This document shows positions 11,712 to 23,821 of a DNA stretch of 64,000 bases, one piece after another; position 1 is the first letter of the stretch, and each line of letters opens with the position of its first letter. Below the pieces are notes generated by a model, which ran no database searches, was not told the origin of the DNA, and saw nothing but the letters and a program-made list of their open reading frames with translations. Origin of the DNA: Metallyticus violacea. Lineage: Eukaryota > Arthropoda > Insecta > Mantodea > Metallyticidae. A program made the translations under genes and the position numbers. The DNA is taken from the NCBI GenBank assembly GCA_030762175.1, contig CM060834.1, positions 31,066,501-31,130,500 on the forward strand. The letters run 5' to 3'.

Positions 11712-12420
11712 ATGAGAAAATCATGTGATTTGACACCTCGTAACATTGCAAAGATAAAAAATAGACAGGTTAAAACATGCTTTTTAACATCGAGAGAATT
11801 CTCGAAAATCGGAGGTATTTGAACCATATGTAAAGCAAATTAAGAAGAAAATTGAGCTGGATGTGGAATTAAGCCCTCAAAGGAGGAATAAATGTGGCCG
11901 AAAACCAATTTTCATTCCAGAAGTGGAGCGTTGCTGGAAAAAGATTTGTGGAGGAAACAGGTTTTCTAGCGCAAAACCAATTAAATGTTATCTTGGAAAC
12001 AGTGGCATCATATCGGAAAGAACAGCGAGTCGCAGACTTTCAGAGATGAATTTAAAAGCATGCAGAGCTGCCCGTAAGCCCAAATTAACCCCTGTTATGG
12101 CTGCAGAAAGTCTCAAGTGGCAAAGGGTCGCAGAATAAACAATTGGACTTTGGCAATCGATAAATATGTGAATTTTAATTTTAAAATTATTTTTATGAGC
12201 TAAAATGCAACTTCAAACCAAATTATCAAATACACTTTACTGTTATTTTAGGTTTTTTTAGTGATGAAAGCGCTTTTGAAATCGTAGAACACAAAGCTCA
12301 GTTTGTGCTACACGTCCTAGTGAAAAGTATGTCAGGTTGTGTATGCAGATTGTAAAACATCCAACTAAAGCTAGGCTGTGCAAAAGGCAGCGGCTCGCCG
12401 ATCATTATGATACTGCACCC
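11712..12420 (+). pseudogene. Tc1-like transposase relic with intron-like interruption
   Basis: The N-terminal helix-turn-helix is visible as 'DLTPRNIAKIKNRQ' near 11731-11772, matching the Tc1 LTPRxRAxI start, followed after a frameshift by a GRK linker at about 11893. 'SERTASRRLSEMNLKACRA' (about 12012-12070) is the second HTH, and 'ESLKWQRVAE' ends near 12136. The catalytic part resumes with 'FSDESAFEI' at about 12258, with the first Asp-Glu region retained. 'PSEKYVR' and 'KHPTK' follow in a shifted frame to about 12372. The catalytic C-terminal half with the second and third acidic residues is absent. An AT-rich, GT...AG-like stretch at about 12168-12250 separates the two parts. The copy is non-functional. 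Confidence 0.8.
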
Positions 12421-14485
12421 ACGCTATAATCAACTGTCTGATCCAAAATAGTAGTAGACAAACAATTCTGTAACTTCCTCTAAAATTACGACTAACTTGT
12501 TAATTACTTAATAAGCGTTTCTGCTGTATACCTCTATACAGCAGTATAACAATTATCCAGTATAAAATAACTTCTGCGTATAGCGATACTGCAGTATAAC
12601 AGTTTCTAAAACAAACATCTGCAAAAATGACTATTCATACCAAACAACTGTTACTATAAGATTCAGGTCACTATGCCATTCCTCATTAGAATTAATATAA
12701 ACGATGTGGATATCCTTTCCTTCAAAATAAGAAGGAAAGAAGGTTAGAGTTCTTCAGACTTTTTTTCCAACGGACATTTTTTCCTGTATAACTTTGGGCG
12801 GGAAATTGCATCAATGTTTGGAAACACCTACTTCCTTATGCAGTTCGTTAAGAATCAAAGCTGCCTCACAGACTGTTCTATTCTCAATATTTTCAGTCTT
12901 GCAACAACAGGAATCGATGTAGACAACCCGCCCTTATTGAGTGCTGCCGATCGTCTTTATCTGTCGCATTAAATGCCCGCTCCTCCGGGTTGTATTACTA
13001 AGATTTCAAGTACTGCTAAAATGGTAGATACTCGCCATTTAATAGTAGATACTTTTATCACCTTCATGTTAACACTGCACTAAAGTCATAATTTGGTTAG
13101 ACATGAAGGTTCTGAACGTCATATGTTGTTCAAGGGACAACGCACGAGGACCAGTACAAGCAGATGTTGAGAACCAGGCTGCTGCCCCAACTAAGAAAAT
13201 GGTTCCGAAATGGAGAGCCGTTATTGTGATGCAACATGAGCCAAATGCTGTACTACAAAATCTCAGGTAACTTTTTAATTTGCCTTGGCCGGGAGGTTTA
13301 CTAAATAAGAATCCCATTGTTTGACAGCAGTAAAGAAGGAAGTAACGAATGAAGTGATTATTACAAAAACTCAGCTTATTGGGAATGTAATGGAAGTCTG
13401 GTACCGTCATCTACAGATGCAAGAGACAATGTAAGCATCCATAAGCGTAAGTTAAAGCGGATCAAAACATTAATATCTATTAAAAGCGGATTGATTAAGT
13501 ACTAAATTGTGTGTACTTGACAAAAATTAATTAATACATCCTTATTATTACCATAAATCCGTATATTATATTTTGAATACTTTATAAATTTTGAAAGAAG
13601 TGTAATTATCCACTGTAGGCTAGTAAAAATTAAATAAGTGCTATATTTACCCCCACAGTTTCATATTGCGATATACATGAATGTGTTGCCTGTAGGATGC
13701 TGTTACGGCGACCGAGTTGAACATCCTGACCCGCTCACGTCTCTCGATAGACTGACACTTTTTCCTTGTCAAAACTTTCAAACATTGCAGCTATACGCAT
13801 GAGCAGAGTTTGGCCTTTTATATTTCACGCACGGCAGACGAGGGTGCAATTAGCTTGCGATTGATGACTACAAAAATACTTTACTGTTACAATAATGGTG
13901 AATCTCTTAGTGTTTTAATTATTAAGCCCCATTTTAACGTATAATTTCCATTATTAAACCACAATAGGGATTATCAGGATTGCACCGTAATGGGTCAAGT
14001 GCAGAGCAAGGAATCAACCCGCATATTAGGTACTACAGAGCAATGCAAGTTTTATTAGATTTTAGACTCAAGGACCATAAACCAGAAAGCTTTATGTAGA
14101 ATGTTATGTTCAATACATAAAAATGATCGCGCTGGAAAAGAAAACTATGAATCCAATTAGAACTAAAAAGAGAAGGTGTTATACTTTTGAATGAATAACT
14201 CGTGCACTTTCATTATTTCTCTCGCTTTACGTTTTCCCTTTGTTTTAGGTCTTTAATTATACATTTTTTCTATGTTACCCGTCCTTTCATCTTGGAACAT
14301 GAGCGCCTCCTATGTGGAAAGTTTCGATTACCAAGAATAATTTTAGTTACGTTCATTTTCCTATTGAGGGCAGAGTGCAGGTAGTAAACCCCATAGCCTT
14401 CATCGCCCTCTGGTAGGGTATTAAGGTATTACTTACATGAAATTTTGTTCAAAGAACTCTCTTCCCCCCCCCCCTCGAAGTATGG
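12421..14485. other. intergenic DNA with one exon-like open frame
   Basis: Most of this stretch shows nothing. An ATG-started plus-strand frame at 13103-13266 encodes about 54 residues and ends at 'ctcag|gtaact', a good splice-donor match, but no partner exon or known domain was found. A C run lies just beyond the ORF-poor 14.2-14.4 kb part. Confidence 0.45.
12521..12544. repeat. perfect 10-bp-arm hairpin
   Basis: The sequence is ctgctgtata-cctc-tatacagcag, a perfect inverted repeat with a four-base loop. It is followed by scattered 'cagtataac' repeats to about 12610. No gene is nearby, so no terminator role can be inferred. Confidence 0.6.
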
Positions 14486-14612
14486 AGTTCTCAACAGTCA
14501 TAAATCTACAGCACGGGACCCAAGGCTTAAAACTCACTCCCTCCTATGACTTGCGTTCAAGATTTTTACGTTCTGAAAAATCAATTGACTTCTACCGAGT
14601 ATTCTACACATT
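14486..14612 (-). repeat. SINE family B, head-proximal fragment
   Basis: The plus-strand order 'cataaatctacagcacggga', 'caaggctt', 'gatttttacgttctgaaaaa' and 'tcaattgacttctaccg' parallels the 23.3-23.45 kb copy ('cgtaaatatacgacacagga', 'gatttttacgcccgaaaaaa'). The tail half is absent or too eroded to see. Confidence 0.55.
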
Positions 14613-15393
14613 ATTAAATTCAGTATGTTGACGAAGAGGCGTTTTGTTTTGGTTATTGTTTTAGTGCGAAGATTAAGAAATTGCCCAGACTACTTTAATT
14701 AAATCTTTTGCTTTGCAATTACATATGTTGTGAAAAATGCATTTAAAAATCTTGGAAAAAGGAATGCTTTTGTTGAAAAATACAAATTCGTGTTAACAAA
14801 TTAATTTTATAAATATTTTAGAAATTAGTACAACATTTTGTAACAGAATAATAAAATATTTTAAAAAATGAAAATATATCCTCAAAAACTAAATTATTTA
14901 TCCGACATTGTTTTAAATTAGGGCATTTATTAAATGGAAGTAATCTTAAGAAGAAAAAATGCCACATTTCTCCTGTTTAAATCCCTGAATTCATCTCTCT
15001 CCTGCGACCATGATCCATTTTCCTGTTCCCTATTCTCGTGTAACGGTTGCAATATCCCTTGGTCCGGTCCGACAGAAAAGCTAAGAGGCTATTCCTGCAA
15101 CCCAGATACTGAACACATTTGCACGAGATTGCTGTCACAATCTCCACTGGGAAACAGGACACTGCGGAACGTGAGTAGGGCGGGAAATTGAACCTGCAAC
15201 TATCCCACACTTAAATGCCTTCTTTCAAGCATCAGTTTGATTATGTAGGATAGCATCGTCAACTCCAAGTCAAATGTTATGTATTTCTTACGTATTTACA
15301 CAGAATAGCTAGGAAATAGAAGGCTGCAGATTCAAGATACATGAATAATTATCTATTTTTATCCAATTAATTAGAAATATAGTGCTATTTACA
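14613..15393. other. intergenic DNA, nothing firmly recognised
   Basis: The 15040-15210 part is less AT-rich. On the minus strand it has a B-box-like 'ggttcaatttcc', but no matching A box or second copy in the window, so no SINE is called. Confidence 0.45.
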
Positions 15394-16208
15394 GGCCGTC
15401 CCATAATGAACGCAATTAGGTTTTAATTACACTGCCTTAAACATAAAACAAAACATCAGGAAAATGTTCTCCATGGGTTTTTTGGTATACTTACACTCTG
15501 TTGGCAACATTTTCACCTACTTTAGTGCAAAGTTCCGACTGAATTTCACCCGTAACACGTCTGAATTCTGCCTTGAGTTGAGGGATGATTCGTGGATTGT
15601 CCACATAAATGCAATATTTTACATACTCCCAGAAACAAAAATAGTCGAAGGTATCAAATCACACGATATCGGTGGGCAATTTTGATCGCCGTTGCCATGC
15701 TGCAAATGGTCCATAGGCTTCAGCTCTTGGGTTAGTTTGATCTTAAACGCATGCATATGCAAATATTTTATTAAAATTCACTGCAAAGTGCTTCTCGGAA
15801 TTGTTAATTGTTGAGAACGCGGCGAATCGACTTCATTGGGCTCATAGCTCGCTGTGTCTGACGAGGTCAACATTCTCTACCTATCGACGAGAACGTCCGG
15901 ATGATTTAATGTTCTCTATCGATTCTGTATCTTCAGTTTTTCTTACCAGTCTCTACACACGTTAGGTGCATTTCGTCTACCAAAAGTTACACGAAGTCTT
16001 CGAACGGTCTCTGTATAACATTCACCATACTTAAAATGCACTTTCAGAATCTGGACACGTTGATCCTTCGTGTATCCATTTTAGTTGATAAAAATGACAA
16101 TCATTAATCGTAATACAAACAAATGACAGTCTGTTAAAGTTCAGATCCGGCAACCTAGCAAATCAACAATGGCTCTCAGTTTCAAAAGTTCGTTTATTAT
16201 GGGATTTC
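15394..16208 (-). mobile_element. internally deleted IS630/mariner-like transposon with DUF4817-type transposase relic
   Basis: The ends are inverted: 'cgtcccataatgaacg' at the left and the complement of 'cgtttattatgggatt' at the right. On the minus strand, from about 16080, the frame reads 'YTKDQRVQILKVHFKYGE' and then 'RRLRVTFGRRNAPN'. This is the helix-turn-helix start of DUF4817-type transposases (YTxEQRVxIVKxxYxxGE). Near 15660-15480 the C-terminal part reads 'PPRSCDLIPFDYFCFWEYVK' and continues 'YVDNPRIIPQLKAEFRRV'. This matches the PPRSPDLTPLDYFLWGYLKSxVY pattern around the last catalytic Asp. The middle of the catalytic domain is missing or scrambled, and stops are frequent. It moves by cut-and-paste in related families; this copy cannot encode the enzyme. 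Confidence 0.8.
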
Positions 16209-16968
16209 TATATTTCCTTGACACTCGCCTTAGAGTGATTTCGGCAGTTGACAACCAAGTGCGCAATAAACTAGTTCGCTGAAAACACTTATAAATTAAA
16301 GACGGAACTAAATCAGTAAAATACCTTTTTTTTCTATTTTTGTTAAAATTCCTACATTTCCCGTTTGGATCTCCATTTTCGACCTTGGATTTTTATATAT
16401 GATGCAGTTTAACCTACAAAATGTACAAATCAAATACACCACAAATTGATAAACTGAGACACGAATGAGAACAAATAGCCAATATTTCGGAAACAGAGCT
16501 GTAATTCCCGCTATAAATGTCCACCATTTATAAGAAATTTATAATTCTGAGGTATATGGCTGTTTAGCCCGGTCTCCTTTTCCATGGTTGACGCAAGAAG
16601 TAGTTTAATGTATACTATTATCTAACATGCAACAAATAAAATATTATTTATAGTCAGTAAAAGTTCAGCACATTTCATTCTAATGCTGTTTTATATAAAA
16701 AAGCAAATTTTCTACAGTTAAGGGATGTTCACTAACAAGAGTTGAATAATATACAAAAGTAGATCTCAAATACGTTCATTCTGATAGCTGTTGTCTGCAG
16801 TGTTTTAGATGGAATGCGAACCAACTTGTTGAAAAACTGAGCAGCTCCACTCAACATTCTTAAACATTCTCAAAAAATATGAATAGAATAGCGACGCCAG
16901 TTCGATAATAAGAGTGACAACTGAGTAAAAGAATGCATAAGAGTGGAAACTGTAATCGCCTGGCGAAA

Positions 16969-17006
<38 letters not shown>
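16969..17006. repeat. (CT)n microsatellite
   Basis: About 38 bases of CT dinucleotide repeat with one 'ttt' interruption are read directly. Confidence 0.95.
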
Positions 17007-17853
17007 GGAAAATGAAATATAAATTGTCAACTGCTATCTATAGCTTTAAAATTAAATTACAGGAGTTCAAAATTTACTGTCACATACGCTACACCTAGCT
17101 GTTGACACAAATTGTTAATGTACTTTGTCAAGCATAGCCCAATATATTTACGTTAAGTGTCTACATGCAGCCATCCCCACGGTAACAGAAACTAGCAGGA
17201 CCCGATTACAGCGCGCGCTGCGCTTAACTGCAGAAATAGCCCCCCCCCCCAAAGAAAGAGATACTAAGATATTTTTTATTTTACGATCACTAGGTATTGG
17301 CAAGAATCTTGAAATTGTACCTTTGAAGTAAGACCTACAATTAGTACCGCTGCAGATTTGTGTAGGAAGTTTTGAAAATAAACACACTAACGTCTTAAAA
17401 ATAACTAAACACATTTCATTAAAAATTATAAAATGAATAAACATTAAGATTTCAGATGAATGTTATGAAATATGAAAATAATTTACTATTCATACTGAAT
17501 AACCCCTCACTTATTTTGAGTTCATAAACATTTCAATGTTCTACTTTTCGAATTTATGACTTGACGGACTATGGACACTACCCACGAATACTTTGCAAAT
17601 CAAACATTATTTAGTGAAATATTAACAAAAATTGCCTAATTAAGAATATAGGCAGCTGAAATGATTTAAAATTCATACCAGGGTGCATTTTAAGTGTTAA
17701 ACAGAAAATTAAGAGATTAAAAAGTTGTATTTATATGGACACAAAAGGAAAATTTTTGACAGAAGTTTTCAAGAGACAACCAGCAATACATAACAAAAGT
17801 TTCTCTGACACATAGACACGTCGAGATTAAGGAAGGACAATGAAGATATAGAA

Positions 17854-17854
17854 C

Positions 17855-17894
<40 letters not shown>
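17854..17894. repeat. (TAA)n microsatellite
   Basis: About 13 uninterrupted TAA/AAT units are read directly. On the minus strand they encode the oligo-leucine run of a spurious 94-codon frame. Confidence 0.95.
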
Positions 17895-19904
17895 CTGAAA
17901 ATCGAACAGGTAGTTATCCAGAATCTTGTAGTAAATGAACACCAAATGAAAATTGTTCTGGAGGTTCTCTTGTCTCCCAATTTTATTCCAACAACAATCA
18001 TGATCTACAAATCTTCAAGTTCTGATGACAAGATACGACTACTTTTGACCTTTCGTTAGGACCTTGGGGGGGTCTTCGGTACTGGGAAGTGGTACATGGG
18101 GCACTTGGACACCCAAGTCTAGATATGAGCTAGAGACAGTTGATGTCACAGGACTCTACCGCGTGTGGTTTTCGGACGAAATGAATTCATTAATCAGCGT
18201 ATGGGTTTGTGGGGCTTAAGGAGCATATTCTTGGTTCTGGAATCAACACAAATCTTATTTGTACAAAAATATAGACAATTTAGGGACTGTACGTCGTCGA
18301 GTTATGAGACTATAAGGATAGTTATGCCTACATAAAATAAACAAATTTCATCATTATTTATTTCATAAAATAATTTACGAATAGCCTCAATATGAATGTC
18401 ACGAATATACCACGTACAGTATGTGTTTGTGCCTTTAAAAACATTGTCCATATTGCACGTAAAGAAAACATTTTCCCAAATAAATAACCTTAAGTACTAT
18501 GCCATTCCTTTCGATTCCTCTTGAGATCGACTACCTGCTATTGAAATGTTCGTATTTATTTTGCTCCGGTTATGTTACAGTAGTGTATTTCTTCATATTC
18601 AAGATATTAAGAAAAGAGAGACAAGACCAAATATTACCATCCCGACTTCGGCGAGGCCATCATGCATGACGTGAATTATTAAACGTTTCCATTAGAGCCA
18701 GAGCTGCCACATCGATCGAGGCAGCCCTAGGTCCGCTTCTGGTTTATTAGACATAAAAACTGGCTTCGTTTTGGAGATCCACCATTAATATATTGAGGTT
18801 ATTTATGAAACGCATAAAAGATATTCTTCATCCACTGGCCTTGGTTATGTGCACGTTACACGGGGTATAAATACCCCTTTCTAAAGACGATGGGATCTTA
18901 TTCCAGAGAACCTCAATTGCCTGTCTACAGTTAAGCTAATTATAAGAAATATGTTTATTTCGATTTTATATAAAATATGTGTTTAATTACTTTAAATTTA
19001 GACACTTGACTTGATTTGTTTTATTGCAGACCATTAATCCTAACAATTTATGCAAAATGTCACGTCATAGAAATTTATATAAACATAAGTAGCAGTACAC
19101 ATATTATATACTTAAGTCGAGGGTAACAATATAAAGAGATATTGTAATGTACAAAATATGGAATACATTAGCAATAAACATATTATAAAGTATAATATCA
19201 AGGCATAAAAGGTAGCTGTTTACGAATATCACTAATGTTAAATTTTAAATCTTTGTGCACTTATAAATAGTAAAATTTACAGGTATATTGTGTCTTATAT
19301 AAAGGTTTATCTCACAATACGAAAGAATTGAAAATCAATATATAACTTGAAATATTTTTGATATTTATGGAAACAAAATCTCTCTCGTGACATTTACAGC
19401 AGAATATACAATACTTATTGATAAAATAAGCATTATTTAAAATTTAACTTCAAGTAAGATTAAATTATATTTTATACAAATACGAAATACAATACAAATA
19501 TTTGCTCTATAGCTGAAAGTATAACTACATGTAAATTATATGATTTATATGGAAAATTTCACCTACTTATAAAATAGATTCTCTACCAGCCAATTAAATA
19601 ACTTTTTCTAGTTGTGTTGATTTTGCCTGTTGCTAAATGAAACATGTTATAAATGTTCAATCCTGCATTATTATGACTATTGCATATTTTTTGCTAAGTG
19701 CCTGTATGGAATATTCAGCAAGTTGTGTTGTCTTGTAAAAGGTCATCGAGAAGTTGCTCCGCAGTCATTGTATAGCCGAGCTTTCACTAGGGAAGCGAAT
19801 TCGAATGGCAGCACTAAGCGCACGCTGAGCGTATATTGTGTTTACTTAATCACTAAGGCAAGCACACACTCCATAGTCCAGTACTTAGCTACGGGGAGTA
19901 CCTG

Positions 19905-20905
19905 CTAAAAACTGGTTTCGAAGGAAGGAATGTCAGAAATGTAGGAATACCAATTTTCTCCTGTGCGACGCACATCACCCGAGTATGAAAGAACCCTTCG
20001 ATACCCCGTTGTTATATAAAAAACTATTTTTCCATACATATTGGATATAATGGTCAGTATACCATGCTCACGAAAAAATGTCTTGCAGTGTATATTAAAG
20101 GAGAATTTACTAATACTTCTAATAGCTTTCTTTTGCAACAGGAAATTTCAAAAGCCTTTGAATTATTTTCCCAAAGTGCAACGCCATTTTAATATACTAG
20201 ATGAAAATATGCTACACAAACATAATGCAAAAGAAGAAAGATTATGTTGGAAAGATTTGTACCTACAAAAGTTAATGTACAATTCTAACACATTTACATC
20301 CCTTATTTTTACATTTTATAGGTCACAGTCAAGAGGTTGCGTTTTGTCTCAATAATGGTTTTTCAATCAAGTTTAGCATGTTTTAGGACTATTATTTATC
20401 AAGGCTGTTTTGGTAGACGGAATAATATGAAAAGTTGTGTAATTAGCAAACATAACAACATTGCCCTTATGTACAAAATCTGGGAAATCGTTCACAATCA
20501 TAAGATAAAGGAAAGAACCAATAAAACTAATAGCAAATTTATTATAACCAAACTAAGAAAATGCACTTTATATATCTATAGTGTGTTTTCTTTCACTTAA
20601 GTGTGATTTTAAAAACTTATATGGATTTCTGTAATCGCTAAATACGTTAACTTTTTTAGCAAAGATAATTGTTTACTTCGTCAAAAGCTTTAGTTAGATC
20701 ACAATGCATTCTCTCTTCAAAGGCAGCAGATATTTTTTCCAAATGTGATCTATAGTAGCTATTGTTCTACCACTGCGAAAAGAAAAATTCCTCCTTATAG
20801 AGGTAAAATAATGGTTTGTTAATTATATCCTTCAAAGCAGTTGCGGAACATAGAAAGGACAGCTGAAAACAGGTTTATTTTACGTTCATGTTTTTTTAGT
20901 ATAAA
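19905..20905 (-). pseudogene. non-LTR retrotransposon (LINE) reverse transcriptase relic
   Basis: On the minus strand, 'FSFRSGRTIATIDHI' lies near 20800-20750 and resembles the RT GFRxGRST motif. 'DLTKAFDEVN' lies at 20700-20671 and matches the RT box with the first catalytic Asp (DLSKAFDxVNH). 'VNDFPDF..KGNVVMFANYTT' near 20500-20430 is the catalytic box, where the family has (Y/F)ADD and this copy has FANY. 'QKKAIRSI' at about 20135 and 'HCKTFFREHGILTI' correspond to the conserved post-RT region (QKRAIRxI..HCRPLFKxLxILT). The motifs are in the correct order but in several frames, with stops between them. The spacing between the RT boxes is compressed, which suggests a deletion. The copy is dead. 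The clade (jockey/RTE-like) cannot be fixed by eye. Confidence 0.8.
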
Positions 20906-22448
20906 ATAGAAAACTATTATAGACAAAATCCTGTAGCCAGTGTCGTAAATATCAAAAACAGAAATTCCTTAACCAGAATAAAATTTCTGCTCAAAATATT
21001 GTGAATAATCCCATAAGGTTACCTATGGCCGTATTTCAATTTCAAATAGAAAAGGGGCAATACTTAAGTTTATAATATTTTAAAACTATTTTTCTTAAAA
21101 CAAACTTAATACTGCAGATTCAACAGATTTAAATTCTGAATTGTACATTCTTATATTCTAAGATAGATTAAGGATGAATGTGTTGCTACGGAAAATCTTT
21201 AAACATTTATTACATTAATAATAAATAATGGGAATAATAATTGGCTCTGTGCGATTAAATATTAGCCATTATATAATTAAAAATCTTCATTGAATAATAA
21301 TGTATGTTATACAATATTACCTATCACCATTGAAAATATCCTACGGAATTTAATTGCGATTAACAAATGTTTGTCATAATTACCTAATGATAACAAGCAT
21401 GATTTTGAAAGCTTAATTAAATTACCTGAGGTAAATTATAAGCAAGAGGGGGATTCAGTAAGATAATTCTGCTATTATTTTACAAGCGTTGTTTTACGCA
21501 TGATTTATAATAATAGCGCGCTTGCCGAGAACGTCAATACCACGCGAGTAGATCACCCTGTATAGCTCAAAAGATGAGGGATATAAAAATTATCTATTTT
21601 TAAAACACCTAAAAGTAGGAAACAAAGCTTCGTTCTTGTTGCACTTAGTACATTGTGTTATGCACTGCAACGTGCTAATTACATGTATGTGCGCTGCTTC
21701 AAATCCCAGCAGGCAATGTGATCTAGTATGTCTCTTTTGCAATAGGATCGCGGAGCTCAGTAAACAGAAATAGCACGCTTGTCAGCATACCGCATACTTG
21801 CGCGCAAGTTCCTCTATCAGTGGAACCCGCATTCCTGCGCTAAAGGGAAAATCAAGCGTTGCTAGTGTCAATAACTCAATATCTCTCCTTGCCTAAAACC
21901 ACGGGGATCCGTCCCTGAGGCTGGTATAAACTTGTCCTGTATCCTACCTGTTTTTGTGCAGCACATGGAAATAAGCTTAGACTTTGACTGTTATAAAATA
22001 TGTTATCAGAAAAACAAGCTACATAATCAAAGATACGAAAACATTGTACTTTGCATACTGCTATAGTTTCAGATTCAGTTTGAAAATCTTTAGATAGAAT
22101 ATTGAATGTTAAGACAAGTTTATACTAATCTATAGAATCGTTCAATGGTAAATGCAAAATTTTAATTAGAAACTGTCATTAGTTTTATAAACACTATAAG
22201 TTTGTAATGAGATAATTATGAATATTTAAAACTTTATTTGCTTTATAATAAACTTTTTGCTATCTTTATCATACTACGGTGGACCAAATGATTTTTCAGT
22301 CACGGGCCAGATTTTTCCCAAGAAATAATTCAGGATCATCTTTGAGATATTAAAGTATTATTATTATTGCTATTGTTGTGTTGAAAACAAATACTACATT
22401 CTTCAAAGTGCAAGAACAAGGCTATAATTATCATTTACATATTAGTTA
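20906..22448. other. intergenic DNA, nothing recognised
   Basis: No element could be read. The 21500-21960 part is less AT-rich than its surroundings but shows no domain, tRNA or SINE match. Confidence 0.5.
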
Positions 22449-22985
22449 TACCCGAGGTGATATCAAAAAGTTCCCGAACTGGTTCTGTAGCACGCAATCA
22501 GATGGCGGTAGAGGATATCGCGCGCAGCGTTAGGCAGCTGTAGACTTAAACTAACAGCCAAGCGATATTGCTGTATTTACATTGGTAGTATTGCAATCGG
22601 CATTTTTGTTCATCACGTGCATGTACTAGCCTACGATTTCATCATGAACAGCAAGTTGGAACAAAGAGCTAACGTGAAATTGTGTTTCGAAATTGGAAAA
22701 TCGGTCACAAAGACATTAAACTTGCTTCGGCAACCTTACGGCGATGATACAATGTTTCCAGTGATAGGGGGCGCTTCAAAAATAGAAGAACGTACCTGGA
22801 AGACGATCAGCACTAACCGCGAAAATATTCATGAGGATCGTAAAAAACAAATAACTCCTGCGGACTTCTTCCTTTTCCAAAAGATGAAAATTCGCCCAAG
22901 TTACTCCTTGTAGCCGAGATATAAAATATTTTGCATGGACGGACAAGGTTTATGTCTGAATTCCTGTACTTTCAGCTTTAATTTT
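22449..22985 (+). mobile_element. mariner deletion derivative with HTH-bearing open frame
   Basis: The left end 'cccgaggtgatatcaaaaag', continuing into 'ttcccgaactgg', is a mariner-type terminal repeat next to TA. A frame from the ATG at 22644 reads 'MNSKLEQRANVKLCFEIGKS' and then '...YGDDTM', which is the start of the mariner helix-turn-helix domain. It continues through a frameshifted stretch, and then in frame to 'TPADFFLFQKMKIR' before the stop at 22913. That last phrase is the C-terminal catalytic region (PYSPDLAPCDFFLFPKMK). The whole central catalytic domain is deleted, joining the two ends. A degraded right end is suggested by 'gaattcctgtactttcag' at about 22960-22977. It could move only with enzyme supplied from elsewhere, and is probably dead. 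Confidence 0.8.
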
Positions 22986-23224
22986 ATTCCTGAAAAATAC
23001 ATAAATATGCTATTTGCGCTTTTAGATTATTAACCAGATACAACAATAAATAGAAGATATTTTCTGAATATTAACTGAAAGCACATTTTCCATAATCATA
23101 TAAATCTATTTCAAAAGTTTTTGAGAAAAGTAATAGAAACTGACTATCTCTGTTTGAGATCTCACACTGACTACTTTGAAATAATAAATATCCCTACATA
23201 TCAAAATAACAATGATTTGTTGAT

Positions 23225-23504
23225 TTGATTTATTTATGGAGGCTCTTTAATATCTCAGGTTATCAGCGTCCCATTCAATTCAGAGCGTGAAACGGCCGAC
23301 AAATTTTGCTCAGAGGCCTCTTCTTTCAGGCTTGAGGTTTTTTTCATACCGTAAATATACGACACAGGACCCTCGGCTTTACTTTCCTTCCGAAGGAAGC
23401 CATACTTAGGATTTTTACGCCCGAAAAAATCCATCGATTCTGGCCGGGTTTGAACCCGCGATCATGGATTTAGAAGGCAATTATGGTTATCACTATATCA
23501 CCAG
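23225..23504 (-). repeat. SINE family B, near full length
   Basis: In reverse complement it starts with a tRNA-like head with a B box (complement of 'gggtttgaacc' at 23446-23456). Next comes a body containing the complement of 'gcccgaaaaaatccatcga' and 'gcgtgaaacggccgacaaat', and it ends in a 'taaataaatc' tail. RNA polymerase III would transcribe such elements from the internal promoter. The copy at 30.1-30.4 kb aligns over the full length, also on the minus strand. Confidence 0.8.
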
Positions 23505-23820
23505 TATTGACAATATATAATAACAATGACAAGTATATTTTCTGTAATAAATTCCAGAAAATTATGAAATCGTGTTATTACGTCTGTAACACTTATTGAT
23601 AACTCTTAATTCTGAAGAGGAATATGCTCATTTTAGGTGCAAAAATGTAAGAAAATAAAAAAGTATCCTCGTAAAAATTCAACACAAGTAGAAAAGATTT
23701 GTTTCGTCTCTGTACATAATCGTTTCCTCCATGTTAGCATTGAAACATCGCTCGCGTATGCAAGTAATTTATGTATAATAAAACACGAGAGCTGTTCAAG
23801 AAATAAATAATTATATTATT
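23505..23820. other. intergenic spacer
   Basis: This is AT-rich sequence between a SINE-B and a mariner relic; nothing was recognised. Confidence 0.5.
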
Positions 23821-23821
23821 T

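Larger units (their letters stand above)
16209..19904. other. intergenic DNA, microsatellites only
   Basis: Apart from the CT and TAA repeats listed separately and a C run near 17240-17250, no element could be assigned. A weak transposase-like phrase near 18170-18240 was considered and not called. Confidence 0.5.

Noticed and set aside
15040..15210. B-box-like 'ggttcaatttcc' on the minus strand, possible third SINE
   Set aside because: No A box at the right distance, no tail and no second copy in the window.
17717..18001. Minus-strand frame with an oligo-leucine stretch
   Set aside because: The run comes from the TAA microsatellite; the remainder has no motif.
18060..18310. Transposase-like phrase 'VWFSDEMNS' near 18170
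   Set aside because: Only one short phrase resembles a catalytic FSDE motif, and the flanking translation does not continue any family pattern convincingly.
23225..23504. Functional tRNA gene from the B-box match
   Set aside because: The sequence continues as a repeated SINE body, and the head does not fold into a credible cloverleaf by eye.
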